This document shows, in pieces, positions 1 to 10,951 of a DNA stretch of 64,000 nucleotides. The stretch is from Tetrastigma voinierianum (taxonomy: Eukaryota > Streptophyta > Magnoliopsida > Vitales > Vitaceae). The notes under the pieces were generated by a model, which saw only the letters and a program-made list of their open reading frames with translations, did not search any database and was not told the origin of the DNA. The stretch is from NCBI GenBank assembly GCA_016808115.1, contig JAEQBH010004399.1, positions 477,656 to 541,655 on the forward strand, in the 5' to 3' direction. The position numbers were made by a program, and so were the translations under genes. The first letter of the stretch is position 1. The number at the start of each line of letters is the position of its first letter.

Positions 1-630
1 TTTATGGAAATGAGATCTCTATACAATTATTTTACACATTGTATTTGAACTATATCTGGAAACATTATTTTCCTATAGGCGTACTCAGGCTCCTTTAGCT
101 CACACTTTTTCCAAATGTTTTGAGAATGGCCGACTTACAGTTCGAGCATCCTCGGACGGTGACACTTTCAGCCTCTTGTGTGACCACTTTTTTGAAAATG
201 TATAGTTTTTGTTGTAAATAACTACTTGTACACCTTTATTTGGTAATGTATAGGTTTAAAAGATTGTTTATATATCTATAGTGTTCGAAATGATTTTAAA
301 GTTTGATTTGAAGTGGTTGAGGGTGGACTTTGCCCATTGTTGGATGGAGTAAATTAAATTGTTTTATTACAGGTGTTGTAAATTGGGACACAATGCAAAA
401 GCAGAGAAACTCTGCGAATTTTACATAAAGTTTAATGTTTAAAAGGAAAAATAAATAAAATTTGTACACCATGTTTCATAAGATTTTTAATTGAGGCAAT
501 AGCTGTATAAATGGGTTCGCTCACGGATTCACTTTAAAAATGTTTAAGAGAAATGAAAGGGTTCTTTTTTCGAATGCGTAAGTGCGGGGTCCCAGAGTTA
601 GGAAAAGGAAACCGAGGTTAGATTATGACA
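1..630 (+). mobile_element. 3' part of the 5' LTR of gypsy element E2
   Basis: This stretch matches 17,320-18,015 along its length. Shared landmarks are GAAATGAGATCTCTATACAA, the CATCCTCGG(A/C)CGGTGACACT segment and the GGTGTTGTAAATTGGGACA segment. It ends at 630 in ...GATTATGACA, directly before a tRNA-Met primer site. It is therefore read as the tail of the 5' LTR of the element whose 3' LTR is 14,693-~18,020. The LTR start lies outside the window. Identity to the 3' LTR is high but broken by many 1-10 base gaps. Confidence 0.82.
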
Positions 631-643
631 TGGTATCGAGCCA
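631..643 (+). other. Primer-binding site of E2 (tRNA-Met type)
   Basis: TGGTATCGAGCCA matches the plant initiator tRNA-Met primer site TGGTATCAGAGCC with one base missing. It follows the LTR end at 630 immediately and precedes a gag start at 786. Minus-strand DNA synthesis would begin here in an active copy. Confidence 0.8.
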
Positions 644-785
644 GTTTTGAAAATATTTTAGTGGTTTGAAAAGTTTCCACGTCCTGGAAATGATTTAATG
701 TTTATTTAAAAGGTGCAGAGTTATTTTAATAATTTAAATGTCATATGAACTTTAGAACATATGATATGTTTAAATGTTACAGAAA

Positions 786-875
786 ATGCGTCGTCGAGGC
801 CGTTCAGCCAAGAGGAGAGTTCCTGCAAAGTTGTCTGCTCCAGTTGAGGAACATATAGATGAATCTGTTAATGTT
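786..875 (+). pseudogene. E2 gag, N-terminal fragment
   Basis: ATG at 786 opens 30 codons of a basic N-terminus beginning MRRRGRSAKRRVPAK, the usual style of Ty3/gypsy gag starts. The frame is cut after codon 30 by the solo LTR at 876. It resumes in the same frame after the duplicated target site at 2254, where VNV is followed by PIPPLF. Seen: the in-frame resumption on both sides of the insertion. Known: such proline-rich N-termini precede the gag capsid domain. The full product is not intact. Confidence 0.75.
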
Positions 876-2248
876 TGTGAAACCCCGAGAAAATCTAATT
901 TTCTAGAAAAGTGGCGAAATGGTAATTTTGGTCAAAATCTGGAATTTTTCTAGATCTCGAATGATGAAGCGGACTTCACCGTTGGAATCATCTCGCGTCC
1001 CCAGCTACCAGTGTCGAGATTTCGTCGGGTCAGAGATCGTCGAATTTAGCGTTTACCGAGGCACGTGAAAGTGCGGGACAGCTTGGCCTTGTGAGTGGCT
1101 TGGGCGTCACATGGCTTGTCAGTGTGAGTCAAGCATTAAAAGCTCAAGTGGGGCTCCACTGTAATGAGACACGTGGCGTCGTCTTGAATTAGAGGAAAAT
1201 CTCAGTGGTTGGATAAGAGGAGTGGCATCATACCAGCCGTAGAAATTGGCGTGTAGCGTTGAGAGGACACTTCTCTTGACTCAGTCTAGGTAGATTTGGT
1301 TTGGGAGGGAAAGGAGGAGAGAGAGGCCAAGACAGGAAGAGAGAAAAAGAGAGAGGATTTTAGAAGAGAAACTCTCGCCTGCAAGTTCCGGCGATCGGAC
1401 CGTCGGCTTCGCGAGGCGAGAAGCAGAGGTTGCTCCCACAGCGGCGGGACCTACGAGTGGGTCACCCAGGTTCTGGGGAGTTTCGACAAGCTCAGAAAGG
1501 TAAGGGGTTTCTCCTACTTGTTTTACTCTTTGGTTAAGGGCCATGTTAATGGATGGGGATTTGTTGGCGGATGGCGTGGTCGATTAAAGATTTGGACCTG
1601 AGTGAAGAAATACTAGAGTGGTTCAGACGGTCAGAGTGGTTTTTGTGTGGTTTGTGTGATGTTGTGTTATTGTCATGAGTAAATAACATGTTGATTGTGA
1701 TTTTGTGGGTAGTTCCAAGGTGAATTGTCGGATTGTATATTAGCCCATGTGAGCTAATTTTATGTTATTGCTATGAATGAATAACATGTGTAAGTTTGTT
1801 AATATATGCATGCTTAGTATATTAACATGGATTGTATAACATGTGTTGAATGTTTGGTGTCTTTGTGCGTGAGCGTTTAGGTGAGTAACCCAGTGGGAAG
1901 ATTCGCTCGGCATTCTAGCCATTACTGTCGAGAAAAAACTATTTCAATGCAGAAAGGCCTTGCACAGGGGTCTGGGGCGCGTCAAGGCGCTGAGAGCGAA
2001 GAAATGGCCACATGTGGCCTTATTATGTATTTTGTAAAAATATGGGAAAGAGACCTAGTTTTGGATAATTTGTAATCAAACAAATTGTAATTAAACCCTT
2101 TTTGTATAAAATATGCATTTTATTGTATGGACGTGTGGGCCCCATTGGGTCATTTCACATGTATGGGTCTCATATTGAGGGAGACGTGTAGATTTAAGCG
2201 GGTTGGCAGGAGTGGTCGGCGGACACCCAGGTTTTAGAGAGCGTCCTG
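876..2248 (+). mobile_element. Solo LTR (family A) inside E2 gag
   Basis: The repeat starts TGTGAAACCCC at 876. It carries the family-A LTR landmarks in order: the GATCTCGAATGATGAAGCGG block (955), a purine-rich tract (1310-1370), the TTAGCCCATGTGAGCTAA hairpin (1740) and the GTGAGTAACCC...CTGTCGAG block (1880-1930). It is flanked by the 5-bp duplication ATGTT (871-875 and 2249-2253), and the interrupted gag frame continues across it. The right terminus GCGTCCTG has lost the usual CA. No internal region is present, so it is a solo LTR. At 1373 bp it is shorter than its relatives (about 1.8 kb). Confidence 0.85.
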
Positions 2249-2253
2249 ATGTT

Positions 2254-3003
2254 CCTATTCCACCTCTATTCGCCCGGAGGCCTTGCGGCGGGACCATCAC
2301 GTCCTCCAGGCCGGCGGGAGTGAATATGCCGGCTTGATCGGATGGCACCGGATTTAGCTACAACATTTCGTCATCCTGGATTGGCCCGGAGTAGTGTCTA
2401 TTGAGAGGGCAAAAATTAGAGGCGAAATTATGTGAATAGGGGGATTATGAAAAGCGTAGTTTGTGGGTAGAGGGTAATGAGAGGGTGTTCAATGTTATGG
2501 GATCTTTGATGAAGCGGTGGTGACATAATGCCTTTCCTATTGAGAAGACGAGAACGCGGCGGTGGAAGAAGCGTGCGAGGCGATTTCGGAAGGGTATTAG
2601 ACTCGGTTTAAAGAGGAGTTTCTAGAAATTCTGCACTCACGATCTATAAAGATCGAGGAAAATTGAAGAATTTTTAAAGCGAGCAAGGGACCATGTCGGT
2701 GTGATTATGAAAAGGACTACCGAGAAATTAGTGCGATATGTTTCCTCTATTTACCTTGACCATGACATACAAAAAGTAAGAGGTTTGTAGTGGGCTTGAA
2801 AAAGAGGTCGAACATTTTGGCATCGATCTCTCATACTTGGTATGAATGATGGTTGGTGCCATCGGGATAGAGAGGAGTTTGGGATTAGCTCCTCATATTG
2901 CCACGGGGGTTCGCAGGGCCAAAGAGAAATGAATCTACTTGGATTTCGGGGTGGATCCGATTAAAAAGTGAAGAAGGAGAGAAAACCACCATGGCGGATG
3001 GTA
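2254..3003 (+). pseudogene. E2 gag, capsid-region fragment
   Basis: The gag frame resumes at 2254 with a proline-rich stretch (PIPPLFARRP) and soon breaks. From about 2520 to 2990, pieces in different frames read as a Retrotrans_gag domain: RFKEEF near 2607, IEEFLKRARD near 2662, and SHTWYE- and EREFGI-like blocks near 2830-2890, then a basic KKERKPPW tail. Multiple stops and frame changes prevent translation. The region is cut at 3003 by E1, whose duplicated target site TGGTA occupies 2999-3003. It continues at 10,952 with the zinc-knuckle region. Confidence 0.65.
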
Positions 3004-4864
3004 TGTGAAGGCCACAGAGAAAATCCAGGCACACACAGGGCAAAATAGTAATTTCGGTTCAAAACCCAGAAATTTTCTAGATCTCGGATGACAAGCAGAC
3101 TTCAGTTGGAATCGTCTTGCGAAATCACAGCTCTACGTTCGATTTAAGTCGAATTAGGGCGTTCGAATTTCGTGTTTTTCAGGCAGGGTGCGGTAAAGCG
3201 CTTCCGTGAAGGCGTGTGGCGTGTGAGTCACCCCTTCATTCTCTTTCATGTGACACATGTTGCATGATTAGTGAGAGGATGAAATGAATGGCCTAGATTA
3301 TGCCAAGTGTCAAAAATCAAGAAAATGGACACATTGGGAATTAATGGAAAGTTTAATGATAATAAGACAAAAAACAAATAGTGATCTTCTTCTCTAAATG
3401 AAAGGAGACCAAAACATGCAGTGGCTGGAATTTTGGGCGATGGGGTGGGTTTTGTGATTTTAAAAGGAAGAAGGAGCTCCTTCTCTCTAGATTCTGGCGG
3501 ATTCGGATGATCGGTTCTCGGCGAACAAGAAGCAAAGTCGATCTGGCCCGAGGAGCTACAGTGAACTGCAAATTTGGTGGGTTGATATCAAAGTAGGGAT
3601 CTTTTCCTACTTGGGTTATTCTTTGTTTAAGAGCCATGTAAATGGTTAAGGAGATGATAGAGCTTGGATTAAATTTGTTTTTCGGTCAAAAGCTTTGGGC
3701 TCAGTGGAGAAAATCCCGTTGTTATGAAGCCGTGACAGTGCCAGCCGTGGTTTCATTGTTCACGTTAATAATGGCGTGATTTTGTGTGTGATTTTTATGA
3801 TGATGTTGAGTGATTCAAAATGAGATTGCTTGTGTTTGTAAATTAGCCCGTGAGCTAATTTTGGTGTTGTCGATTAGAGAATCGAGAATAATCATGAATT
3901 ATGGGAATTAATTGTGTTAATACATGCATGTGTAAATATATTAGCATAGATGAGCTGGAATTGTGTGAGAATTAATATGTTAATGCATGTAATTAAATGT
4001 GTTGCGTGATGTGGAATTATATAAAAATATAATTGTGTGTAAGCCATTGGAAATGAATTGTAATTACCTCAGTGAGCTAATTTTCATGTTATTAATGTGA
4101 ATTAAATAACATGTGGCATGTATGTAAATTTTGTTAATTTATGTGTAAATGATATATTGGCATGTGTGGTTTGAGAATGACATAATGCATTTTATATGCA
4201 CCGGGGGAACCTAGAAAATTAGGTGTGAGTGCATGACATGAAAGAAATGAAAATGAGGTTTTTCTCGCATTGGCTTAGGCACTCGTGAAGGAGTTGGTGA
4301 GGACTCGAGACATGGGATTAGGTATGTACACATTCAAATAGGATCATGTATTTGTTTGAGTGTGTGTTTATGTTGGATCATTGCATGTGCACTTAGGTGG
4401 GGAGTAACCCGTCTTGGAGAATTCTTCTTGGGCATTTACGCCTGTCGAGATCCTTGTTTGGTGTGGGGACTATTCGAAGACGGGCGCTCTTTAGGGCCGA
4501 TTTTAGAAAAGCCCAGGTTGTGAGCTTTTTGATGTTTTGGTATAACATGTATTAGAATTCTTAATTTTAATATGTGTTTTGTATTAAAGTAATGTAATAA
4601 CTCTTGAGCTATTGGGATATAATTGGTTGATGTATTTTGGTGAAGTATTTATGTATGGGCCCCAAGTGGCAATTTTACTCATTTGTATTCGTATGTGGAC
4701 CGGGTGGTGGTTGTAAAATTATTGGGACATGTTGTGACTGGAGTGGAGCTCCGTATAAAGTTTCTCTTGATTTTATCAAAGTGGTGTCGAGGGGTTGCAG
4801 ATATCCTGAGTGTCCATGTGAGTTGTGGGTTGTCGGTAAGGATTACACGGTTTGGGGCATCACA
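3004..4864 (+). mobile_element. 5' LTR of E1 (family A, 1861 bp)
   Basis: It begins TGTGAAGGCC and ends GGGGCATCACA. It contains the shared block GATCTCGGATGACAAGCAG near 3082, a splice-donor-like segment after a purine-rich stretch (3450-3620), the TTAGCCCGTGAGCTAA hairpin near 3842, a second stem CATGTTATT/AATAACATG at 4085-4113, and GGAGTAACCCG near 4400. The 3' copy (9140-10951) shares all of these in order. Confidence 0.88.
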
Positions 4865-4867
4865 GCT

Positions 4868-4961
4868 TGGTATCGGAGCTTAGGTAAACGATTACCTAGG
4901 GAGCTCGGGTTTGGGTATCCATAAGTTTAGTCCTGATACCAGCTTCACAGCTTGGTATCAG
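4868..4961 (+). other. Duplicated primer-binding region of E1
   Basis: TGGTATCGGAGC at 4868 follows the LTR end by three bases. A second, better copy, TGGTATCAGAGC, lies at 4954-4965 and is again preceded by a TTCACAGCT stretch like the LTR end. Between them, CTGATACCAGCT at 4933-4944 is the reverse complement of the second site. The segment can therefore fold into a hairpin (4933-4961) with a TCAC loop. Both sites match the tRNA-Met primer type; which was used cannot be told from the sequence. Confidence 0.75.
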
Positions 4962-5358
4962 AGCTTAGGTATACGCATACCTAGGGCTTGAGGGACTTGG
5001 GCTTAGGCCATGGTCATAAGGTGTAAGAGTATCGTAGGATGATATAGCTCGATGTTGGATACTAAGGTTATAGCTTAGTATCGGTAGGGTCGTAGTATCT
5101 GGTTTACCTAGGAGCAGATGGGAATGGGTTAGATCATGCATCCTTGTGCATTTTGGTGAATGAAATGTGATGTGTGATTGGATTGTGTGTTGTATATGTG
5201 ATTGGTGTGTATAACATAAGTGATGTGTGATCATGTGTTGTATGAATTATGTGATTTGTATGCTTGGTAGAGTAGCATGGAGAAAGCGTTGAACAGGTTG
5301 AAAATATAACCTTAGGTGTTGAAATTTTTTGTAAAATGGTCAACGAAATTGAGCGAAA

Positions 5359-5367
<9 letters not shown>

Positions 5368-5397
<30 letters not shown>
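5368..5397. repeat. (TA)n microsatellite
   Basis: About 15 TA units follow an A-run in the E1 leader. Confidence 0.95.
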
Positions 5398-5403
<6 letters not shown>

Positions 5404-5797
5404 TGGACAATAGTTCCAGTTTTGAACATAAACAGATTGTGTTGTGAAACTCTGGAAAAATTTTCCAGTTTTTGCACAAGAAAAAGGTTAAAATTTAACT
5501 CATAAAAAAAAATAATTTTGAATTGTATGAAGTGCGGTGAATTACAGACTCTTTGCAATTATGGAAATATGAGGCTCTTTTGGAGGTGAAAAAAAAATTG
5601 ATGTGAAGAATTTTTTTTTCTAAGGTTAAAGTGTAAAGCGGCAAAAAAATGGATAAAATAAAATTTAATAAATTTGGTTTTCTTGGAAAGTGAAAAAAAA
5701 TATTTTTTTTTTGGGTGGTTTCGATGGCGGAATGATAAAAAAAGTGGTGTTGAAAAAAAAATGCATCAAAGCGGAGAATTGGATATGGGCTACTACC

Positions 5798-6310
5798 CAT
5801 TTGAGGTCACGATACAAGGGTGTGTCGTGACCACGACAACCATGGTAGCGACAGCAAAGGGAGCCACGACACGGTAATAGCACCGCGATCTGACCATGTA
5901 GAAGCTGCGTACGGCGAGGGAGGCCCGCGACACGGCCCGATTCTGCGCCTGGCGTCTTGGTACACACCTTGAAGATGAGAGCGTAGCGGCTGGCTAGCGG
6001 AGTGTGTCGCGATACAATTCATTGTATCGTGACAGGAGGCGCAACAAGGCTGCGATACGGCCGGGGACACGGCCTGCAACACGGCCACGGTGCGCCACGA
6101 TACGGCGCTGGGGGCTGCGACACTGCGCGCGCGCATGGCCTTGGTGCTGGGCGTGTCGTGATACAGGCTGCGACACGGCTGGCCACAAGCCACGATATGG
6201 CAGTACGGTACGACACGGCGAGCCGCAAGCCAACACTGGCCGTGGCTCCGGCCGGCACAGGCGCAATACACGCGGCTTCAGTAGCGCGAGCTTCAAACCC
6301 GAGTGTGCAC
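5798..6310. repeat. GC-rich degenerate repeat block in the E1 leader
   Basis: An abrupt GC-rich island in AT-rich surroundings, built from degenerate repeats of short words such as CACGATAC, GCGACACGG, GCGATACGG and GTCGTGAC. It gives long spurious ORFs in several frames on both strands. It lies between the primer site and the gag start, so it is untranslated leader. No coding motif was found. Confidence 0.7.
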
Positions 6311-6642
6311 ACAGTACACCAACCGATTTTGACTTCAGTGCCTTGTGCGAGTCACTATTTGGGACTTCTTGTTCATGAAACATTCCACGAGGTTTTCAAA
6401 AAAGTAATAATAAATAAATAAATAAAAATAAAATAAAATAAAATCTTTTAAAATGAAATTTTCTAAAATAAAATTTTGTTGTTAAATATGATTTAATATA
6501 TTGAATTATTGTCTTGCATTACCTATGAATGCATGGACATAGTGTATGAAATATTGTTTTAGAATGTGAATAGTGTGCCGGTACGTGTTTGCGCCTTGAG
6601 ATGCTATGTGGAAATTTAACTGTGGCATTTTGACATGTGTAG

Positions 6643-7830
6643 ATGGCTGGTCGAGGGCGAGGATGTAGGGGCGTCCACGAGGTGCTGGCGAAGCACCAGC
6701 AATATTTGACGGCGAGGCCTTTGCAATTTGAGGCTATGAGGTTGCGGCTCGCGCCATTACACGAGGCTAGTGCGGCGGTGGCCGAGGAGGTTCGAGTAAC
6801 CTCCAGGAGGTTTAGAACACGTGATCTCGGGCATTCACGAGGGAGATCCGGAGTGGTGGCGAGACCATTGGTTCATCTGGTCGAAGGTGTTAGAGGCTAT
6901 GGAGATTACCTCGACACGACCGAGTTAGACTGGCTTTGTTCCAACTGAAGGTGAGGCCCAGTAGGTGGAGCTGGGCAAAAACCTCTAGAGATCTAGAAGC
7001 GATGACTTAGGCGAAATTCCATGATCTTTTCATGGGCAGAGTATTTTTCTGTAGCTAGCCCAGACATGCAAGGCCGAGGTTCCTAGGCGAGCAGGAACGA
7101 TGACAATAATGGAGTATGTGTCTAGATTCACCGAGTTGGCACGTTTTAGTGATGACTATGTGGCCACAGACGTGGCCAAGGTCAGGAGATTTGAGAATGG
7201 GTTAAAGTTACCCATTTGGGGCAGGATTGTAGGACTTCGCCTACAGGACATGGACTTCATGGTTGGGACAACCCTGACCATAGAGAGAGAGATAGAGGAT
7301 GCATGGGGTATCCGAGTTGAGGATACTGGTGAGAAGAGGGAGGATCGACGCCCAACTTCTGGTTCGGAAAGGAAACAAAGGCTTACGGTTCGTAAGGGTT
7401 CTAGAGCCCGATTATGCGGGACGGGGGGTGACTGGGTTTGCGAGCCAGGCCCGGGACAAATGTTATGTTTCCACGCGTGGCTTTGGACATATGAGGAGGG
7501 ATTTCCCTTCCAGAGACGGGGGGATCTCGGGTTTTGGGGCGGCCACCGATTCTAGTCGGTAGGACAGGAGAGGACATAGTTTGTTCCTCCCACCTGCATC
7601 GTCGGGAACCCCGATGTATCGGTTCAGTCTGCTTATTTTAGTACTTGCGAGCGAACCACATAGACGGGGTCGGGCGCGGTCCGGGGTCGACCACACACGA
7701 GTTCTGGTAGAGTTGAGTCGGGGTTAGGCGGATGGCGTGTTTGCCATTGCCGCCCGGCTGGGCATATGAAGCCCAGATTGTCCTAAGAGGCAGGAGTCTC
7801 AAGATCTTCTTGGTGAGCATCGGAACAACG
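6643..7830 (+). pseudogene. E1 gag with two degenerate zinc knuckles
   Basis: ATG at 6643 starts MAGRGRGCRG, a typical gypsy gag start, and the first frame stops at 6946. A capsid-region frame at 7100-7555 carries EYVSRFTELARF and VRRFENGLKLPI, which are characteristic of the Retrotrans_gag domain. Two CCHC-type knuckles follow. Near 7459 CYVSTRGFGHMRRDFP has kept the first Cys and the His but lost two Cys. Near 7730 a C-x2-C-x4-H pattern around RPAGHMK survives with a frame break. Gag would coat the RNA in virus-like particles. No protease or polymerase follows, so the element could only have moved with enzymes from a relative. Confidence 0.75.
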
Positions 7831-8309
7831 GGATATGTAGAATGCGTTTCTCTTGCGCGTTGACTAGAGTAAGCGTTTAGTGATTATCATATTCATTCAT
7901 TATGCATCTTGTGTGACAAATTTGGACTTAGAGGTTGAGGCCTTTAGAGAAGCCATGTGTGGATGTTCTTTCTGGGATGTAGGGTGAGGATTAGTGAATG
8001 GTCGGGATTGTGAGTTAGAGATCTCTGAGATTCTGCTCATGGTGGACCCCCGGGGGGGATCACATCGAGTGAGGTGTGGGTGCACGATGACATCGCGTTG
8101 AGTAGGGTGTGGGTGCACGGTATGGTCATTCACCACTCTTGGTGAGTGTGGGTTGAGTTTGTCTTTGGGACTACGTCGATGAGACTCATAGTTGAATCGA
8201 GGAAATGAAGAGTAGTGTGTGTTGGTAACAAAGAAGAGTCGTTAATCACCAAGTGAAAAAAGCACAGGTTAGGGTGAGAGAGAGCAGCGGTAGTATCGAA
8301 AGGTCTGTG

Positions 8310-8690
8310 TGGTGAGAGACTCGGGGAGATATCCGAATTTACGTAATGGGTGTAAGAGACTGGGAGATATCCGAATTTACGTGTGGATGTAAGGGCAGGG
8401 AGATATCAGGAATTTACGTGTGGAGTGTAAGAGACCCGGGAGATATCTGAATTTACGTGGGTGTAAGAGACCGGGGAGCTATCCCAAAATTTCTTTGTGG
8501 GTAACAAAGAGACCCATTAGGGAAATCGAAATTTACGTGTGGGTGTAAGGGCACGTGGAGCTATCGAAAATTTACGTATTGGAGTGTAAGAGACTAGTGG
8601 AGTTGTTGAAATTTACGTATTAAGATTGTAAGAGACTGAGTAAATCCATAGAAATTCTGTTGGATGTAAGAGCTCATGATATAGGCGAAG
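8310..8690 (+). repeat. Minisatellite in E1, about 40-bp units
   Basis: Some nine degenerate units share GTGTAAGAGAC, GGGAGATATC and GAATTTACGTG in the same order; unit lengths vary from about 36 to 55 bp. It is non-coding and lies between gag and the 3' LTR, where pol would be in an autonomous element. A weaker, longer repeat around ACTTAGAGTTGAGT is seen at 8740 and 8870. Confidence 0.85.
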
Positions 8691-9126
8691 TTCTGACTGA
8701 GGAGAGAAAACCTTGGGTCATGTTATCCACGCGAAGACTTAGAGTTGAGTGGGTAAAGTCGAGAGTGACTGAGTTAGCTTCTGAGTCATCTGTGGACATC
8801 ACGTAGACTTAAAGTTGGTGATGGTCAGGTGTTCAGATGAGAAACACACGGTCCATGGTTATCAATAAACTTAGAGTTGAGTAAGTAGGAGTTAGGGATG
8901 ACTCGATATTTGGATACCCCAATTGGAAATTGCATTGAGTGTTGGTGGTAAAAGCCTGAGGCTCGTCTCTGGATATCATTCATGACATGAATTAGATCAT
9001 GAGTCCATTGGATTCTCCAATGAATTGTGACCTTGAGTCGGGGTTTACCGGCCGGGGATTGTGAAGGGTTCACGTATGCAGTGGTTGGATGAACATGTGT
9101 GTGGAATTTGAGGCTGAAATTCTTTT

Positions 9127-9139
9127 AAGAGTAGGAGAA
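9127..9139 (+). other. Polypurine tract of E1
   Basis: AAGAGTAGGAGAA lies immediately before the 3' LTR start TGTGAAACC at 9140. This is the expected position for plus-strand priming. Confidence 0.75.
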
Positions 9140-10951
9140 TGTGAAACCAGAAAAATCCATTTTTAAAGGGCAAAATATGATAATTTAGTCAAAGCCAGGT
9201 ATACAGATCTCGGATGACAAAACGGGCTTCAGGTGGAATCGTGTGCGGAAATCTGGCTACCACGTCGAATTTCGGTGATTAGATCACGATCTGAAATTTC
9301 ACGTTTTTCGAACATAGAGTGCGGTAAAAACTGGCGCTCGTGAAAAACGTGTGGCGTGTGAGTCGCCTCTTGCATGTACTCATGTGACACGTATTGCATG
9401 ATTAGTGAAAGGATGAAATGAATGGCTGGGTGTCATGAGTGTCAAAATCAAGAAAAATGACACATTGAAAATTCTTGGAAAGTTTAATGATAATAAGACA
9501 AAAGCGAATAGTGATGTAACATAAGTGAAGGAAGCAAAACGTGCAGTGGCTGAAATTTTGGGCAGTAGGTGGGTTTTTATTTTAGAAAAAGACTCTTCTC
9601 TGCAGATTCTGATCGTTCGGATAGTAGGTTCTCTCTGAGGAGAAAGCGAAGTCGATCTGCAGCGAGAAATTTGTGTGTTATTGGAATTTGGTAGAGTTCA
9701 GACAAGCTCCAAAGAGGTAGGGATCTTTTCTCTTGTGTTGTGTTGGTAGAGCCATGTAAATGGTTGGGGATGTTAAGGGCTTGGATTAGCGGGTGTTTCG
9801 ATCTCGAAAACTTTGGGGCAAGTGAAGAAAATCCCGTTGTTGTGGCGAGTGACGATTACTTGACAGAGTTCCTTTGTTCACGTTAATGTGACGATTTTTG
9901 TGTGAATTTTTATGATGTTAAGTGATTCAAAATGGTGCTTGTGTTTTAAATTAGCCCATGTGAGCTAATTTTGGTGTTGTGATTGAGAATCGAATAATAT
10001 AGTTGTAAATTAATTGTGTTAATACATGCATGTAAATATATTAGCATGAATGAAACTGGTGTGTGAGGTGTATGTTGTCACGTGTAATTAAATGTGTTAA
10101 CATGATGTGGAATTATATAAAAATATAATTGTGTAGTAAGTCATTGGGAAATGAATTGTAATTAGCTCATTAATTTAATTTGATATTGTCAATGAATTAA
10201 ATAGCATTGGCATGTATGTAAATTTTTGTTAATATATGTGTAAATGATATATTGGCATGTGGTTTGAGAATGACATAATGCATTTCATATGCGCTACGGG
10301 GAGCACAGAAAATTAGGTGAGTCGTGGCATGAAGAAATGAAAAGGAGGTTTTCGCATTGGCTTAGGCGGGGCGTGAGGGTCGTGAGGACTTGAGACCATG
10401 GGATGGTATGTAGAGCATTCAAATAGGATCGTGTGTTGTTTGGTGTGTGTTTATGTTGGATCATTACATGTGCACTTAGGTGGAGGTAGCCCGTGTAGGA
10501 ATTTATTTCTGGGCATTACTCACCCACTGTCGAGGATCTTATTTGGTGCGGGGGATTTGTTCGAAGGCAATGAGCTCTTTAGAGTAGATTTTAGAAGAAA
10601 GCGAGGTTGTGGCTTGATGTTTTGGTATAACATGTATTAAAATTCTCCAAATTTTAATATGTGTTTGTATTAAAATAATATAATAACTCTTTGGTATTGG
10701 AGACATGGATTGGTTGATGTATTTTACGGTGAAACATTTATGTGTGGTCAATTAGCGATTTTTCTTTCATTTTATTCGTATGTGGACCGGAGTAGTCGTT
10801 GTAAAGTGTTGGAATCGGGTTGTATTTGGTAGAGCTCCCGTGCTGAAGAATCTTGCCGATTTTCGTGAGTAATAATTTGGGTTCCGAACATCCCGCAGTA
10901 TTCGCTGGTTGACGAGGTTGTCGACGAGACATACCGGTTTGGGAACTCACA
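9140..10951 (+). mobile_element. 3' LTR of E1 (1812 bp)
   Basis: It starts TGTGAAACC and ends GAACTCACA, followed by the target duplication TGGTA at 10952. It aligns with 3004-4864 throughout. Differences between the two LTRs are mostly small gaps and short scrambled patches rather than single-base transitions. One LTR is 49 bp shorter than the other. Confidence 0.9.

Larger units (their letters stand above)
3004..10951 (+). mobile_element. Complete gag-only gypsy element E1
   Basis: This is a structurally complete LTR element of 7,948 bp. The 5' LTR is 3004-4864 and the 3' LTR 9140-10951; both start TGTGAA and end TCACA. A tRNA-Met primer site lies at 4868 and a purine-rich tract at 9127-9139. 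The 5-bp target duplication TGGTA (2999-3003 and 10952-10956) is exact. The internal region holds a long leader, a decayed gag (6643-~7830) and a repeat-rich 3' segment (7830-9126). I found no protease, reverse transcriptase, RNase H or integrase motif. It resembles non-autonomous gag-only (TR-GAG type) elements. It lies inside the gag of E2. Confidence 0.9.

Noticed and set aside
5807..6421. Overlapping ORFs of up to 154 codons on both strands
   Set aside because: They all arise from a GC-rich degenerate repeat with few stop codons. The translations are Arg/Ala/Cys-rich without domain motifs, and several frames are open at once.
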